62,765 bases of DNA from Planctomycetota bacterium (GTDB lineage Bacteria; Planctomycetota; B15-G4). Each line of letters begins with the position of its first letter. Within the stretch, counting starts at the first letter, position 1. The stretch spans positions 1-62,765 of the forward strand of contig JAJDEO010000033.1 in assembly GCA_029259745.1 (NCBI GenBank), written 5' to 3'. The notes under the pieces are model-generated. The model made no database searches. It saw only the letters and a list, made by a program, of their open reading frames with translations, and had not been told where the DNA came from. The position numbers and the translations under genes were made by a program. Positions 1-8,281 of this stretch are shown piece by piece.

Positions 1-1201
1 CCGAGTCGTACACCAGGGCCTCGACCTTCACCATGTCATCGTTCACACCGCCTGACGTGTCCGTTCCGACCCAACGCTCGGTCATGTTGCTCCGGAGATC
101 GTAGACGGTCTCGTAGATCGTGCCGTGACCGTCGAACGGTCGGACGCGGTTGGGGTCGAACGTCATCTGCATCGCGAGCAGCGGAATCGAGACGACGGGG
201 CCATCGATGAAGCGCGCACGATCGGCGGCGATGCGGTGGCGACGTTGTTCGTCTCGCGCCGCCTCTTCGGCTTCGATCTGCGCCACGTCATAGAGCGCAT
301 CGCGCGCCTCGTGTCCGCTGATCACCGGTTGGTTCTCGAGGGGCAGCGCGGCGGCAACGAGGTCGTGCAGCGCGGCTCCGCGGCGCACCTTGTCGCGCCA
401 CGTCTCGTCGAGTCGGTCGAGGACGAGTCCGAGCGCGGGGCCGGTGGCGTAGGCGAACGAGCGAACGAACGAGGGTCGCGTCTCGAAGGCCGCGAGCATC
501 GCGATCACGCGCCGCTCGACCTCGGCCGTGTCGGCGTCGGCGAGACGCAGGCCGGTGTACTCAGCGAGACCTTCGTGTCGCTCGAGGGCGACCTCGGCGC
601 TTTCGATCTGCGGCCGCGTGTAGCGACGCTCGCGGAAGGCCAGGGCATCACGCACGGCGTCGTGCCAGCGCTCGTCGGTGCGTGCCAAGGCCCGCGCCCA
701 GGCGCGCAGCTCGGCGCGCAGTGCCACGCGCGGCTGCTGCTCGTCAAGGTGACCGTTGTCGGCGGACGACATCACGAAGCCGAGTTCGTCCTGCACGCGG
801 TGAAAGCTCTCGTGCAGCAGCAGTGCACGACGCAGGGATGCGTCGGACGGAAGTGGCAGCATGACCGTCGCCCACTCGACACCGGCCCACGTGTGCGAGC
901 TGTTGGCCATTGGAAAGCGCTCGCCGACGCGCCCGGCGTGAAGCCCCCCGATCGCGATCAGCCGCTCTTCGGCGTCGGCACGATTGCCGAACACCTCACG
1001 CTGGTCGGGATCCACGAGCAGCACCGGGCCAGCGAGACTCACTCCCCAGAGCGCCCCGCCGTCGCGCTCGCAGTCGTCCGCGAAGTCGTCGAACGCCGAT
1101 TGGAGCGACTCGGCGTCCCATTGCGCCCCCGCCGTCATCGCCGTGAGCGCCAGGGACAACAGCACAGCCAGCGCTCGTCGTGCAGTTTGAGGCGTCGTCA
1201 T
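1..1201 (-). CDS. Secreted HExxH-type (putative zinc metalloprotease-like) protein, C-terminus beyond window
   Basis: Partial gene: 400 codons from an ATG at 1201 run open to the window edge, so the C-terminus is missing. Residues 1-26 look like a signal peptide (Arg-rich start, Leu/Ala core, small residues up to AGA before QW), so export is likely. Residues 130-134 read HESFH, an HExxH zincin signature, within LLLHESFHRVQDELG. No third zinc ligand can be assigned with confidence, and I do not recognise the family. It is divergent from the NHL-propeller gene at 1348, with 146 bp between the starts. A protease role is inference from the motif alone. Confidence 0.75.
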   Translation of the reverse strand, partial: MTTPQTARRALAVLLSLALTAMTAGAQWDAESLQSAFDDFADDCERDGGALWGVSLAGPVLLVDPDQREVFGNRADAEERLIAIGGLHAGRVGERFPMANSSHTWAGVEWATVMLPLPSDASLRRALLLHESFHRVQDELGFVMSSADNGHLDEQQPRVALRAELRAWARALARTDERWHDAVRDALAFRERRYTRPQIESAEVALERHEGLAEYTGLRLADADTAEVERRVIAMLAAFETRPSFVRSFAYATGPALGLVLDRLDETWRDKVRRGAALHDLVAAALPLENQPVISGHEARDALYDVAQIEAEEAARDEQRRHRIAADRARFIDGPVVSIPLLAMQMTFDPNRVRPFDGHGTIYETVYDLRSNMTERWVGTDTSGGVNDDMVKVEALVYDS

Positions 1202-1347
1202 TCTCGGTTGCTCCTCGTGGTTTCGATCGATTTGAGACGGCACCGAGGAGTCCATCGTTGGACCGACGCCGGTGCGAATCGACCTCAAGCGCCAGACACC
1301 ATCCCGCCGACCTGAGGATCTTCCGTTCTTCTCAGGGGTCTTCCGAC

Positions 1348-2571
1348 ATGCGCCATGCGCTTCTCCTCGCCGCGGCGCTTGCCGCATCCACGAACACGGC
1401 CGTCGCGAGCGGCTCCGAGTTTCCCGCCGGCTATCTGTACGCCGCATCGCCCGCGGGCATTATCGAGATCGATCGCGAAGGGAACGAAGTGCGCACGATC
1501 GCACTCGGCGGCGAGGTCCGCGATGTCGCCTTCAGCGCGCGCGGCACACTCTACGCCACGGTCTCCGACCTCGACCAGGTCGTCGAGATCGACTGCGACG
1601 GCACCATCCTCGACACGCTGAGTCACGGCAATCTCGTAACCCCCTACGGACTCGCCGTCGGCACGTGGGGCGAGCTCTACGTGACGGGCTGGGTCTCCGA
1701 TTCCGTCTTCGTGTTCGACCGTGAGGGGACGTTCCTGAAGTCGATGGGCAGCCTGACGATCAGCGGCGGTGCGGGTCTCGAGGTCGGCCCCGACGGCCAC
1801 CTGCTGGCTTGCTCCTCGAACAGCGAGCAGATCAAGGAGTACGACGCGAGCGGCACGTTCCTACGCAACGTCACGAACACGACGATCGAGGCGCCGCGTG
1901 ACCTCACGACATCGCCGTGGGGAACGACCGTCGTCGGGACGTGGTCGGGTGAAGTGCAGGAGATCGACGAGGACGGCACGATCCTCCACGCCACGACGGG
2001 GCACTCGGCGCCGCAAGCCGTGGCGTTCGGCCCCGACGGTCTGCTCTACGCCGCGAACATCAGCTACATCCAGATGTTCACACTCGACGAGACGGGCTTC
2101 ACCGACGAGGGCGAGTTCGTTTCGCTGAGCTTCGGCGGCGGGTCGATCACAGGCCTCGCCTTCGCACCGCAGCGCTTCACCGCCGTCATCAAGGGCCAGC
2201 TCCTGAACGACACCGGCGTCTTGAAGATCAACGAGACGGCCGAGCTCTCGATCGGCCCGGGCGGCTTCCACACGATGCTGTCGCCGAACCCCGACGGCCT
2301 GCTCGACCCCATCATGCGTGACTTCGTCGGCAGCGGCCCCGACGTCCCCCACCCGGTCTCGACCAAGAAGCGCCGCATCAACGCGTTCATGGTTCCGCGC
2401 AACGCCGCCACGAACGGCATCGTCAGCTTGAAGCTCGACCTCAAGGGCGGCCTCGACGACCAGCTGCGCTACGACGCCAAGGGTATCAAGGGCACGCTGA
2501 ACATCTTCGGCAACGGCGGATCGATCGACGCGCGCATCCAGGTGCGCGGCAAGAAGGCCAAGCTGAACTGA
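1348..2571 (+). CDS. Secreted NHL/SMP-30-like beta-propeller protein
   Basis: This 407-residue protein has a signal peptide (residues 1-about 22, ending TAVASG). The next ~270 residues are regular beta-propeller blades with repeated patterns such as IEIDREGNEV, VVEIDCDGTI and VFDREGTFLKS, each followed by a 'GTLYAT' or 'GHLLAC' type strand. This is typical of NHL/SMP-30/gluconolactonase-like propellers. The last ~130 residues form a different, Gly/Asp-rich domain that I do not recognise. The ATG at 1348 is chosen because the signal peptide begins there; the open frame further upstream lacks protein-like sequence. Propellers like this usually bind ligands or proteins outside the cytoplasm; no catalytic residues can be named. 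A hairpin follows the stop. Confidence 0.8.
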   Translation: MRHALLLAAALAASTNTAVASGSEFPAGYLYAASPAGIIEIDREGNEVRTIALGGEVRDVAFSARGTLYATVSDLDQVVEIDCDGTILDTLSHGNLVTPYGLAVGTWGELYVTGWVSDSVFVFDREGTFLKSMGSLTISGGAGLEVGPDGHLLACSSNSEQIKEYDASGTFLRNVTNTTIEAPRDLTTSPWGTTVVGTWSGEVQEIDEDGTILHATTGHSAPQAVAFGPDGLLYAANISYIQMFTLDETGFTDEGEFVSLSFGGGSITGLAFAPQRFTAVIKGQLLNDTGVLKINETAELSIGPGGFHTMLSPNPDGLLDPIMRDFVGSGPDVPHPVSTKKRRINAFMVPRNAATNGIVSLKLDLKGGLDDQLRYDAKGIKGTLNIFGNGGSIDARIQVRGKKAKLN

Positions 2572-2594
2572 CGCCTCACGAGCACGAAGCCGAT

Positions 2595-2633
2595 GCGCAC
2601 CGGTCGGGCCGCCCAGCGAGCTGACCGGTGCGC
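2595..2633 (+). terminator. Hairpin after the NHL-propeller gene
   Basis: A perfect 11-bp inverted repeat (GCGCACCGGTC / GACCGGTGCGC) with a 17-nt loop lies 24 bases after the stop codon. No T-tract follows. It may stop transcription between this gene and the convergent membrane-protein gene, or simply protect 3' ends. Confidence 0.45.
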
Positions 2634-2672
2634 TCTGCGTTGTGCGCGATGCTCGAACTCAGCGGTCCGCTG

Positions 2673-2978
2673 TCATGAACCTTGAACGACCTGTGCCGCG
2701 ACGTATCCGCCGAAGCAGAGGGTGAGGAGCAGCGGCGCGAAGGCGACGAGACGAATGCCGGCGCCGAGCTCGGCGCGCCTGCGCCAGGCGAACACCGCGA
2801 CGTAGATCGCTGCGCCCACCGACAAGGCGAACAGCGCGAGGAACGTCAGCGCGGCTGCGCTGGCGGCCGCGAAACCGTCGCCGCTTGCCGCGAAGGGCGG
2901 AGTGACGAGCGATCCGATCAGCAGAACGACGCTGAGCGACGCGATGGCGAGGACACGTGCGGAGGGTGAGTTTGACAA
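2673..2978 (-). CDS. Small three-helix membrane protein
   Basis: This 101-residue protein starts at a TTG (2978). It shows three hydrophobic segments: about residues 8-26, 40-65 and 77-97, with a basic loop (WRRRAELG) between the second and third. No family is recognised. It begins 6 bp after the stop of the 2985-3353 gene, so the two are probably one transcript. A fully hydrophobic small protein in an operon with a charged soluble partner suggests a membrane-associated pair, but that is inference. A later in-frame start would remove the first helix, so TTG is preferred. Confidence 0.6.
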   Translation of the reverse strand: MSNSPSARVLAIASLSVVLLIGSLVTPPFAASGDGFAAASAAALTFLALFALSVGAAIYVAVFAWRRRAELGAGIRLVAFAPLLLTLCFGGYVAAQVVQGS

Positions 2979-2984
2979 GAGCGG

Positions 2985-3353
2985 TCAGCGCGTCGCGCAG
3001 GTGGGCGCGACCTCCTCGAAGAACTCGTGGACGGCATGGCGGCCGAACCAGTCGGCCATGTGGAGACGGGTCGGCCCGGTTGTGGGGTGCACAACGACCA
3101 CCTCGCGCTCTCCGCGCCGCGTGACCTCACCGCGGAGCGCGATGAAGGACTCGAACTCAGCTTCGTCGGCCGGCGCCACGAGGTGCGAGCAGTCGATGGT
3201 CATCGAAGTCTCATCCGTGAAGATCTCGAGCACGACGAGCGCAAGGCCGGACGCGCGGAAGCCTGCACCGCCGGCCATGATCACTGCAAGCAGCCAGCGC
3301 TCCCCCGCGCTGACTTCTTCGGTCGACCGCGATTCGGTGTTCGGTGGGCGCAT
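2985..3353 (-). CDS. Hypothetical protein with one N-terminal hydrophobic segment
   Basis: The protein is 122 residues from an ATG at 3353. Residues ~19-46 are hydrophobic (RWLLAVIMAGGAG and ALVVLEIF), and the rest is an acidic soluble domain with strand-like segments (REVVVVHPTTGPTRLHMADW). The longer frame up to 3476 reads as low-complexity Arg/Ser sequence and is not used. The stop is 6 bp before the start of the small membrane protein at 2978, so the two are likely co-transcribed. No family is recognised. Confidence 0.5.
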   Translation of the reverse strand: MRPPNTESRSTEEVSAGERWLLAVIMAGGAGFRASGLALVVLEIFTDETSMTIDCSHLVAPADEAEFESFIALRGEVTRRGEREVVVVHPTTGPTRLHMADWFGRHAVHEFFEEVAPTCATR

Positions 3354-3649
3354 GGCCGGTGAGACGGCCTCGCCGCCGGACGACGTCGAGCGGTGGCCCG
3401 TCGCTGACGACTTCGGCGCCGCGCGGTACCACGAGATGCGTCGCGCAACTCCCGAAAGGCGGCGATTCGCACGCACGAACGAAGGTTTCGATCGACGTCC
3501 AACTGTTCCTGCATTGCGTCATGAGCGCCACGGCGAACTCCGGCTGTCAGCGGGTCGCGAGCATACCAGGGTCGCACAGAGTCTCATCTGACGAACGCCG
3601 ATGACGAGCCATCCGAGAAGCGAGAGAGAGTGCCGGATCGGCGTCCGCC
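3354..3649. other. Intergenic region, nothing assigned
   Basis: About 300 bp between the minus-strand hypothetical gene and the plus-strand gene fragment at 3650. No convincing coding frame, RNA gene or strong hairpin is seen. It should hold the promoter of the minus-strand pair. Confidence 0.4.
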
Positions 3650-3964
3650 GTGCTCGTCAGCCTCGCGTTGTTCAGCGCCGGACCTGCAGCGCAGATCAGT
3701 GAGAAGAATGCCGAGGCTCAGCTTGGCTCGAACGGCCGGCAGGCCGGCGCGACGCTGCGTGCCTCGGTCGCTGCTCAAGTCGCCTCGATGAAGACAACGA
3801 TCAAGGCCTTCGACGGCGCGACGTCGGGCGCCGTCGACCTCGCGCCGCTCATCGCCCAGCTCGTCGACAACCTCGACGCCTCGCGCACAGAGATCCTCGA
3901 CGATCTCGACGCCTTCACGAAACCTTGGCTCGGTACACGCCGGAACCTCGACGGGCAGAACCCG
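3650..3964 (+). pseudogene. 5' fragment of a secreted-protein gene, no stop codon of its own
   Basis: From a GTG at 3650 about 100 codons have normal GC-ending codon use. They encode a signal-peptide-like start (LVSLALFSAGPAAQ) followed by a helical, Asp/Ala/Leu-rich segment (LAPLIAQLVDNLDA, ILDDLDAFTKPW). After about 3950 the frame runs straight into the antisense of the convergent gene at 3965-4432 and stays open only because of that. The simplest reading is that the 3' part of this gene was deleted and the remnant abuts the neighbour. No family is recognised. Confidence 0.4.
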
Positions 3965-4432
3965 TTACGGCGCGGGCACGTGCTCGAATGTCTCGAGGAC
4001 GAGGCGCCTATCTTCCGGTTCGGCGATCATGTCGACCACGGCGACGGCACGCTTGTACGCATCGGCGTGGTCCTCGGCGCGTCCTGCGGCGTACGCGGCG
4101 TGGGCGTGGATCACGTACGCGAAGGCGCGTTCCCAGTCGAGCGCGTTGGAGTGCTTGAAATAGCTCAGCACCTCGGCGGAAAGGGCGAAGCTCGAGGCCC
4201 CGAAGCCGACGAGCGCGTGTACTTCGGCCAGCAACATCTTGGCACGCATGACGTTGAGTTCCGTGCCCACCGCCGACCAGTGGAAGGCCGCTGCGTGCGC
4301 TGCGTCGAGCATCTCGACGTCCTCGGCTGGCGTGCGCACGGCAACGGTGAGCGACCACGCGCGGTTGTTCGCCTGCATGGCGAAGTGCTTGTGCCACGCG
4401 AGCGGGTCGAGGCTGTCCGGGGGTGTGGGCAT
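3965..4432 (-). CDS. Hypothetical helical protein, TPR-like
   Basis: This 155-residue protein starts at an ATG (4432). It is almost entirely amphipathic helix with alternating small and aromatic positions (WHKHFAMQANNRAW, HAAYAAGRAEDHADAYKRA), the look of tetratricopeptide-type repeats, though no full TPR consensus can be aligned. There is no signal peptide or membrane segment, so a cytoplasmic role is likely. Its 3' end meets the truncated plus-strand fragment that ends near 3964. Function unknown. Confidence 0.65.
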   Translation of the reverse strand: MPTPPDSLDPLAWHKHFAMQANNRAWSLTVAVRTPAEDVEMLDAAHAAAFHWSAVGTELNVMRAKMLLAEVHALVGFGASSFALSAEVLSYFKHSNALDWERAFAYVIHAHAAYAAGRAEDHADAYKRAVAVVDMIAEPEDRRLVLETFEHVPAP

Positions 4433-4537
4433 TACGGTTTGCTCATTCGAGGATTGAGCGCCGCATCGTAGCCTGCCTTTGCATTTGCGTGTCCCCGACA
4501 GGCGTCGTCACCGTGAACAAGCGCCGCGCCCGAGGCG

Positions 4538-5563
4538 TCACCGCAGGTGCTCGTCCAAGAACGCCATGAGCCTCGCGAGGTTTTCGGGCGCGCGAAACTC
4601 ACGCCCGCCGTGCCCTGCGCCATGAAGCAGCACGAGCGTGACGCCGTCCTCGCCCACGACGTCGCGCAGCTTCTGCGCGAAGATGATCGACTGCTGCACG
4701 GGGACGGTGTCGTCATGCGTGCCGTGCTGGATGAACAACGGCGGATCGTCAGCCGTGATGTACGTTTCGGGATTCGCGGCGGCGACGAGCCCGGGAACCG
4801 AGGCGATGGGCGCACCGAGGACACGGCTCTCCGGGGACTCCGTCCTGCTGTGGCCCGGCTCACCCATTCCGCTCTCGATCAGGTAGCGATCCATCGTCAG
4901 GAAGTTCGTCGGGCCGTACCAGTTGACGACGGCCTGCACGCGACTCGACTCGTCGGCGTTCCCCAGCGTGAGATCTTCGAGCTCCTCGACACCGCCCGTC
5001 GTTCCGGCCAGCGACGCGAGATTGCCGCCTGCCGACGTCCCCCAGAGCCCGATCGCATCGGGGTCGACCTGGTACGCGTCAGCGTTACCCCGCACGAAAC
5101 GGATCGCCGCTTTGACATCCTGGATGTTGGCCGGGAACAGAGCCTCTCCACTGAGTCGGTAGTTGATCGTCGCGGCGACGAAACCACGCTGCACGAGGTG
5201 TCGCACCCAGTAGTTCTCCGACTCCTTGTCGCCGCTCAGGAAGCCACCGCCGTGCACGAGGATGACTGCCGGGAAGACGCCCTCGCCGTCGGGGATGTAG
5301 ATGTCGAGCTTCTGAGACTCGGAGCGCGTGGCGTAGGCGACGTCGATGTGCTGCTTCGCGATGTGCGACATGTCGAGCCCCCGCCGCAGCGGCGAGCGCC
5401 CCGTGGTGGGCGGCGGAGTCGGGCTGCGGCGGCCGGCAGCCGGGGCCCGCGCGTCGTCACGCGCCGTTGCTCCGTCGATCACTGGATCGGCCGTGTTCGC
5501 CGTGCTGTGACACCCCACGACGAGCATCACCACCAGCGTTCCCACGATCGCGACGATCTTCAT
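4538..5563 (-). CDS. Alpha/beta-hydrolase (esterase/lipase-like) lipoprotein
   Basis: The 341-residue protein begins at the ATG at 5563, where a lipoprotein signal starts (MKIVAIVGTLVVMLVVGC, lipobox VVGC). A ~45-residue Pro/Arg linker leads to a carboxylesterase/HSL-type alpha/beta-hydrolase domain. HGGG forms the oxyanion hole, GTSAGG carries the nucleophile Ser, the Asp of THDDTVP is the probable acid, and GAGHGG carries the catalytic His. This family hydrolyses short acyl or aryl esters; in this clade members are often called BD-FAE-like esterases. It should be lipid-anchored on the outside of the cytoplasmic membrane. The longer frame to 5662 is unlikely because the signal peptide would be internal. 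The substrate cannot be read from sequence. Confidence 0.85.
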   Translation of the reverse strand: MKIVAIVGTLVVMLVVGCHSTANTADPVIDGATARDDARAPAAGRRSPTPPPTTGRSPLRRGLDMSHIAKQHIDVAYATRSESQKLDIYIPDGEGVFPAVILVHGGGFLSGDKESENYWVRHLVQRGFVAATINYRLSGEALFPANIQDVKAAIRFVRGNADAYQVDPDAIGLWGTSAGGNLASLAGTTGGVEELEDLTLGNADESSRVQAVVNWYGPTNFLTMDRYLIESGMGEPGHSRTESPESRVLGAPIASVPGLVAAANPETYITADDPPLFIQHGTHDDTVPVQQSIIFAQKLRDVVGEDGVTLVLLHGAGHGGREFRAPENLARLMAFLDEHLR

Positions 5564-5674
5564 CCACGCCTTCCTTCTCAGGTGCTTGTCTTCGAGCGAA
5601 TGTCTGCTTCGAGCGAACGGAACAACGCACGTCTTGATTCGGTCACCCGGCCGGATCTCCACCCGGCCACGGCC

Positions 5675-6283
5675 TCAATCGACCAAGCCTTCAACCGGCC
5701 AGCTGGGCAAAAGATACGGCTTATAGCGCGTGTATTTCGGGGCCGCGTCGAAGCGCACGTGCAGCCAATGAACGCCCTGGCCTGCTGTACTGATCCAGAC
5801 GGGCGTGGCGCGGCTGCGTTTCATGGAAATCTCGCCGACGCGGCGCCACAAGGCGTGGGCCGTATCGTCGGACGCGTGGCGTAGGAAGCGCAGCAGGTGT
5901 GCATCGTCGCGGCCCCCGTGCGGGACCGGCACCACGAGCCGCGCGTCACGGCCGAGGTTCTCGAAGTCGACGACAGGCACGTCGTCCGGAACGTGTTGGA
6001 AGTGTTCGGCGAAGATGTGCGGCTCGGGCGTCGCGTGCTCGAGGATGGAACAGCGCAGCACGACGCACTCGAAGGGCTCGCCCGCCGTCGACGACGACAA
6101 CGGCGGTGTCTCCCACTGGACGGCTTCGAAGGGCAGCGCCCGCAAGGCCTCCGTGAGTAGAGCGCGTAGGGCCGCCGAGTCAGCGAGCCCCTCGAAGAAC
6201 TCCCCGAGCGTGAGCGGCTCGCGGTCTGCGACGATGCGCAGGCGCCGCACGTCCGTCCTGAGCTGGTCTTCGATGACGTCCAT
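5675..6283 (-). CDS. Conserved hypothetical protein, DUF6940-like
   Basis: The protein has 202 residues from the ATG at 6283. The order of motifs matches the uncharacterised family I know as DUF6940: an N-terminal helical part (LTLGEFFEGLADSAALRALL), then PFEAVQWETPPL, PFECVVLRCS, the FENLG and ARLVVPVPHGG strands, and a C-terminal TAGQGVHWLHVRFD and PKYTRYKPY block. The conserved His, Trp and Tyr residues suggest an enzyme, but no reaction is known. The family assignment is from memory of these motifs. It stands between the methyltransferase and the esterase genes, all on the minus strand but widely spaced. Confidence 0.75.
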   Translation of the reverse strand: MDVIEDQLRTDVRRLRIVADREPLTLGEFFEGLADSAALRALLTEALRALPFEAVQWETPPLSSSTAGEPFECVVLRCSILEHATPEPHIFAEHFQHVPDDVPVVDFENLGRDARLVVPVPHGGRDDAHLLRFLRHASDDTAHALWRRVGEISMKRSRATPVWISTAGQGVHWLHVRFDAAPKYTRYKPYLLPSWPVEGLVD

Positions 6284-6349
6284 GGCGATTACAGTCGAGA
6301 AGCGAGTGCGCGGATCCTACCGCGGCGCCGGAGCGAGATGCGTTCGCCA

Positions 6350-7195
6350 TCAGGCACGCTTCGTCGCGACGACCAGCATGTGCGCACTCACGCCGAGGAG
6401 CGCCGGCTCGCGTTCGACCTTCCGCGCGATGGTGAGAAGCGTCTCGCGCAGGGTCACGTCGTCCCACCACGCGTCGAGATCGTGGGCAAGCCACGCGGGG
6501 CCTTCGATGCCGTAGATCTCACTGGAGTGGAAACCGGCATCTGACGTCTCGGCGCGCAGCTCGTCGGGGTGATGGAAGAACGCGTCCGTGAAGTACGGCT
6601 TGTGGCGCGTGGGATTGCGGTGCTGTCCGTCTTCGAGGTCGCGCGCCACGATGCGTACGAAGACCGGGTCGCGCAGCAGCTCCTTGCGCAGACCATCGAA
6701 CGTCGACGCGAACCGTGAGATGGCCGCGGCAACCATGACCCCGCCGGGCCGCAGCACCCGCCACGCCTCACGAAGCGCCTGCACGCGATCGCCGCGCTTC
6801 GTGAGGTGATAAAGCGGACCGAGCAGCAAGGCCGCGTCGACGCTCTGGTTTGCTTGGGTCAGCAGACGCGCATCCCCGACCTCAGCACCGACGAGGGGCG
6901 CGTCGGCCTGCTGCTTCGAGAAGCGCCGCGCCAGCTCGACATGCTCGGGCACGATGTCGATCAGATGGACGCGATGCCCGCGCCGCGCAAGCCAGCACGC
7001 GTGGTCGCCGGGCCCGCCACCGATGTCGAGCACATCGCAGGGCGCCTGCGGAAGAAGCCGGTCGAGCAACTCGCGCGTGCGCTCCGCCTCGATGCGTCCC
7101 TGCGAACGCTGCAACCGCCCCGCCTCATAGCCAGACGCGTAGTGATCCGTCACGTCTTCGAGATCGGTGTCCTCGTCACTGTCATCAGCGCTCAT
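6350..7195 (-). CDS. Class I SAM-dependent methyltransferase
   Basis: The 281-residue protein has a standard Rossmann methyltransferase core. Motif I is VLDIGGGPGDHACWLA at about residues 59-74, followed by VHLIDIVPEHVELA, motif IV-like ALLLGPLYHL, and WRVLRPGGVMVAA. The first ~40 residues are acidic. The C-terminal third (HHPDELRAETSDAGF, WDDVTLRETLLTIARKVE) resembles small-molecule methyltransferases annotated only as class I. The product is cytoplasmic; the substrate is unknown. The ATG at 7195 gives the full acidic leader. Confidence 0.85.
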   Translation of the reverse strand: MSADDSDEDTDLEDVTDHYASGYEAGRLQRSQGRIEAERTRELLDRLLPQAPCDVLDIGGGPGDHACWLARRGHRVHLIDIVPEHVELARRFSKQQADAPLVGAEVGDARLLTQANQSVDAALLLGPLYHLTKRGDRVQALREAWRVLRPGGVMVAAAISRFASTFDGLRKELLRDPVFVRIVARDLEDGQHRNPTRHKPYFTDAFFHHPDELRAETSDAGFHSSEIYGIEGPAWLAHDLDAWWDDVTLRETLLTIARKVEREPALLGVSAHMLVVATKRA

Positions 7196-7421
7196 CTTCA
7201 GGTGCTCTCGTGTGCGGAAAGCCGACGCGACCTTCGCAACAGCTCTGCGATGGCTCTCGTGGGCGAGCCTCTGTTCGGCGTCCTCGGCCGACAGCCAACG
7301 CGGCGGCCTGTTGAAGCATTGCTCCGAGTGGCACGTGCGTGTGGAGAAACCGCAGGCGCATCGGTGGATTCGTCGAGCGGGATGGGTTCAGCGCTTCCCA
7401 TCGAGCCTCAGCGTTGCACCT

Positions 7422-8219
7422 TCATGATCCCCGCACCAACGCGATGCACGCCCCCACCGGATCCTTCACGACCGCAGAGATGCACTCTCCGTCGGGCCCG
7501 GTTGCCTGCTTGATGATCTCGCCACCCTCCTGTGGGACGCGACGGAGACTCTTTGCGAGGTCGCCCACCGGCAGGTAGATCAACCAGACACCAGGCAGAC
7601 CCTCGTTCACGCCGCGCGCGTGACAGATGCCCGCTGCCGGACCTCCATCGGCACCGAGCATGTTGAAATCGACGTAGGCCTCGCTCGCGTCCTTCATCTC
7701 GACGTCCTGCACCGACCAGCCGACGACCTGCCGATAGAAGTCACGCGTTGCCGCGGCGTCGGAAACCGTCAGATCGAGCCAGGAGATGCAGCCCGTACGC
7801 GCCGCGGCGTCACGCGCTGCGCTCTTGGTCGGGGGCATCGCATCGGCAGAGACGACGGGGATCACCCCAAACGCCGCGCCGTTCGGGTCGAGCAGCACGG
7901 CCCACTGACTCGTGCCCGCGTCGTCTTTACCATGCATGAGCTCACGCCCGCCCAGATCGAGCGCCCGTTGCGCACTGGCGGCGACATCCGCGACCTGAAT
8001 GTGCGGCATCCATTGCAGCGGAAGCGCGGCGTAGTCGGGGATGCGCGCGCCCAACCCGATGATCGGCACGCCATCGCTGTTCATCAAGTCGGCGCGCCAA
8101 AGCGGACTCTTCCCCGTGGTGAGCACACGTGAGTAGAAACGCACTTCGCGTTCGTGTTCGGGAACCGCGATGTCAGCGCTGAGGACACCGCCGACGCGAG
8201 GAACGAAGGGATCACTCAT
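7422..8219 (-). CDS. Two-domain VOC (glyoxalase/bleomycin-resistance fold) protein
   Basis: The 265-residue protein contains two tandem VOC modules: residues ~12-125 (ADIAVPEHEREVRFYSRVL, IQVADVAASAQRALDLGG) and ~143-262 (SWLDLTVSDAAATRDFYRQV, GVWLIYLPVGDLAKSLRRV). Paired VOC modules of this type bind a divalent metal or a small hydrophobic ligand. This arrangement is usually annotated as 'VOC family protein', and no specific reaction can be given. It is cytoplasmic. Another VOC gene lies 62 bp upstream (8282-8887) on the same strand, suggesting a local expansion. Confidence 0.85.
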   Translation of the reverse strand: MSDPFVPRVGGVLSADIAVPEHEREVRFYSRVLTTGKSPLWRADLMNSDGVPIIGLGARIPDYAALPLQWMPHIQVADVAASAQRALDLGGRELMHGKDDAGTSQWAVLLDPNGAAFGVIPVVSADAMPPTKSAARDAAARTGCISWLDLTVSDAAATRDFYRQVVGWSVQDVEMKDASEAYVDFNMLGADGGPAAGICHARGVNEGLPGVWLIYLPVGDLAKSLRRVPQEGGEIIKQATGPDGECISAVVKDPVGACIALVRGS

Positions 8220-8281
8220 GATTCGTGCTCGACGTCATGTTGGCTTGCGTGCGGAAGTTCACCCGATGAGACCCCAGCGCT

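Noticed and set aside
125..1315. Long plus-strand open frame antisense to the HExxH protein gene
   Set aside because: His/Arg/Val-rich mirror sequence typical of the antisense of a GC-rich gene; the minus strand carries a signal peptide and a zincin motif.
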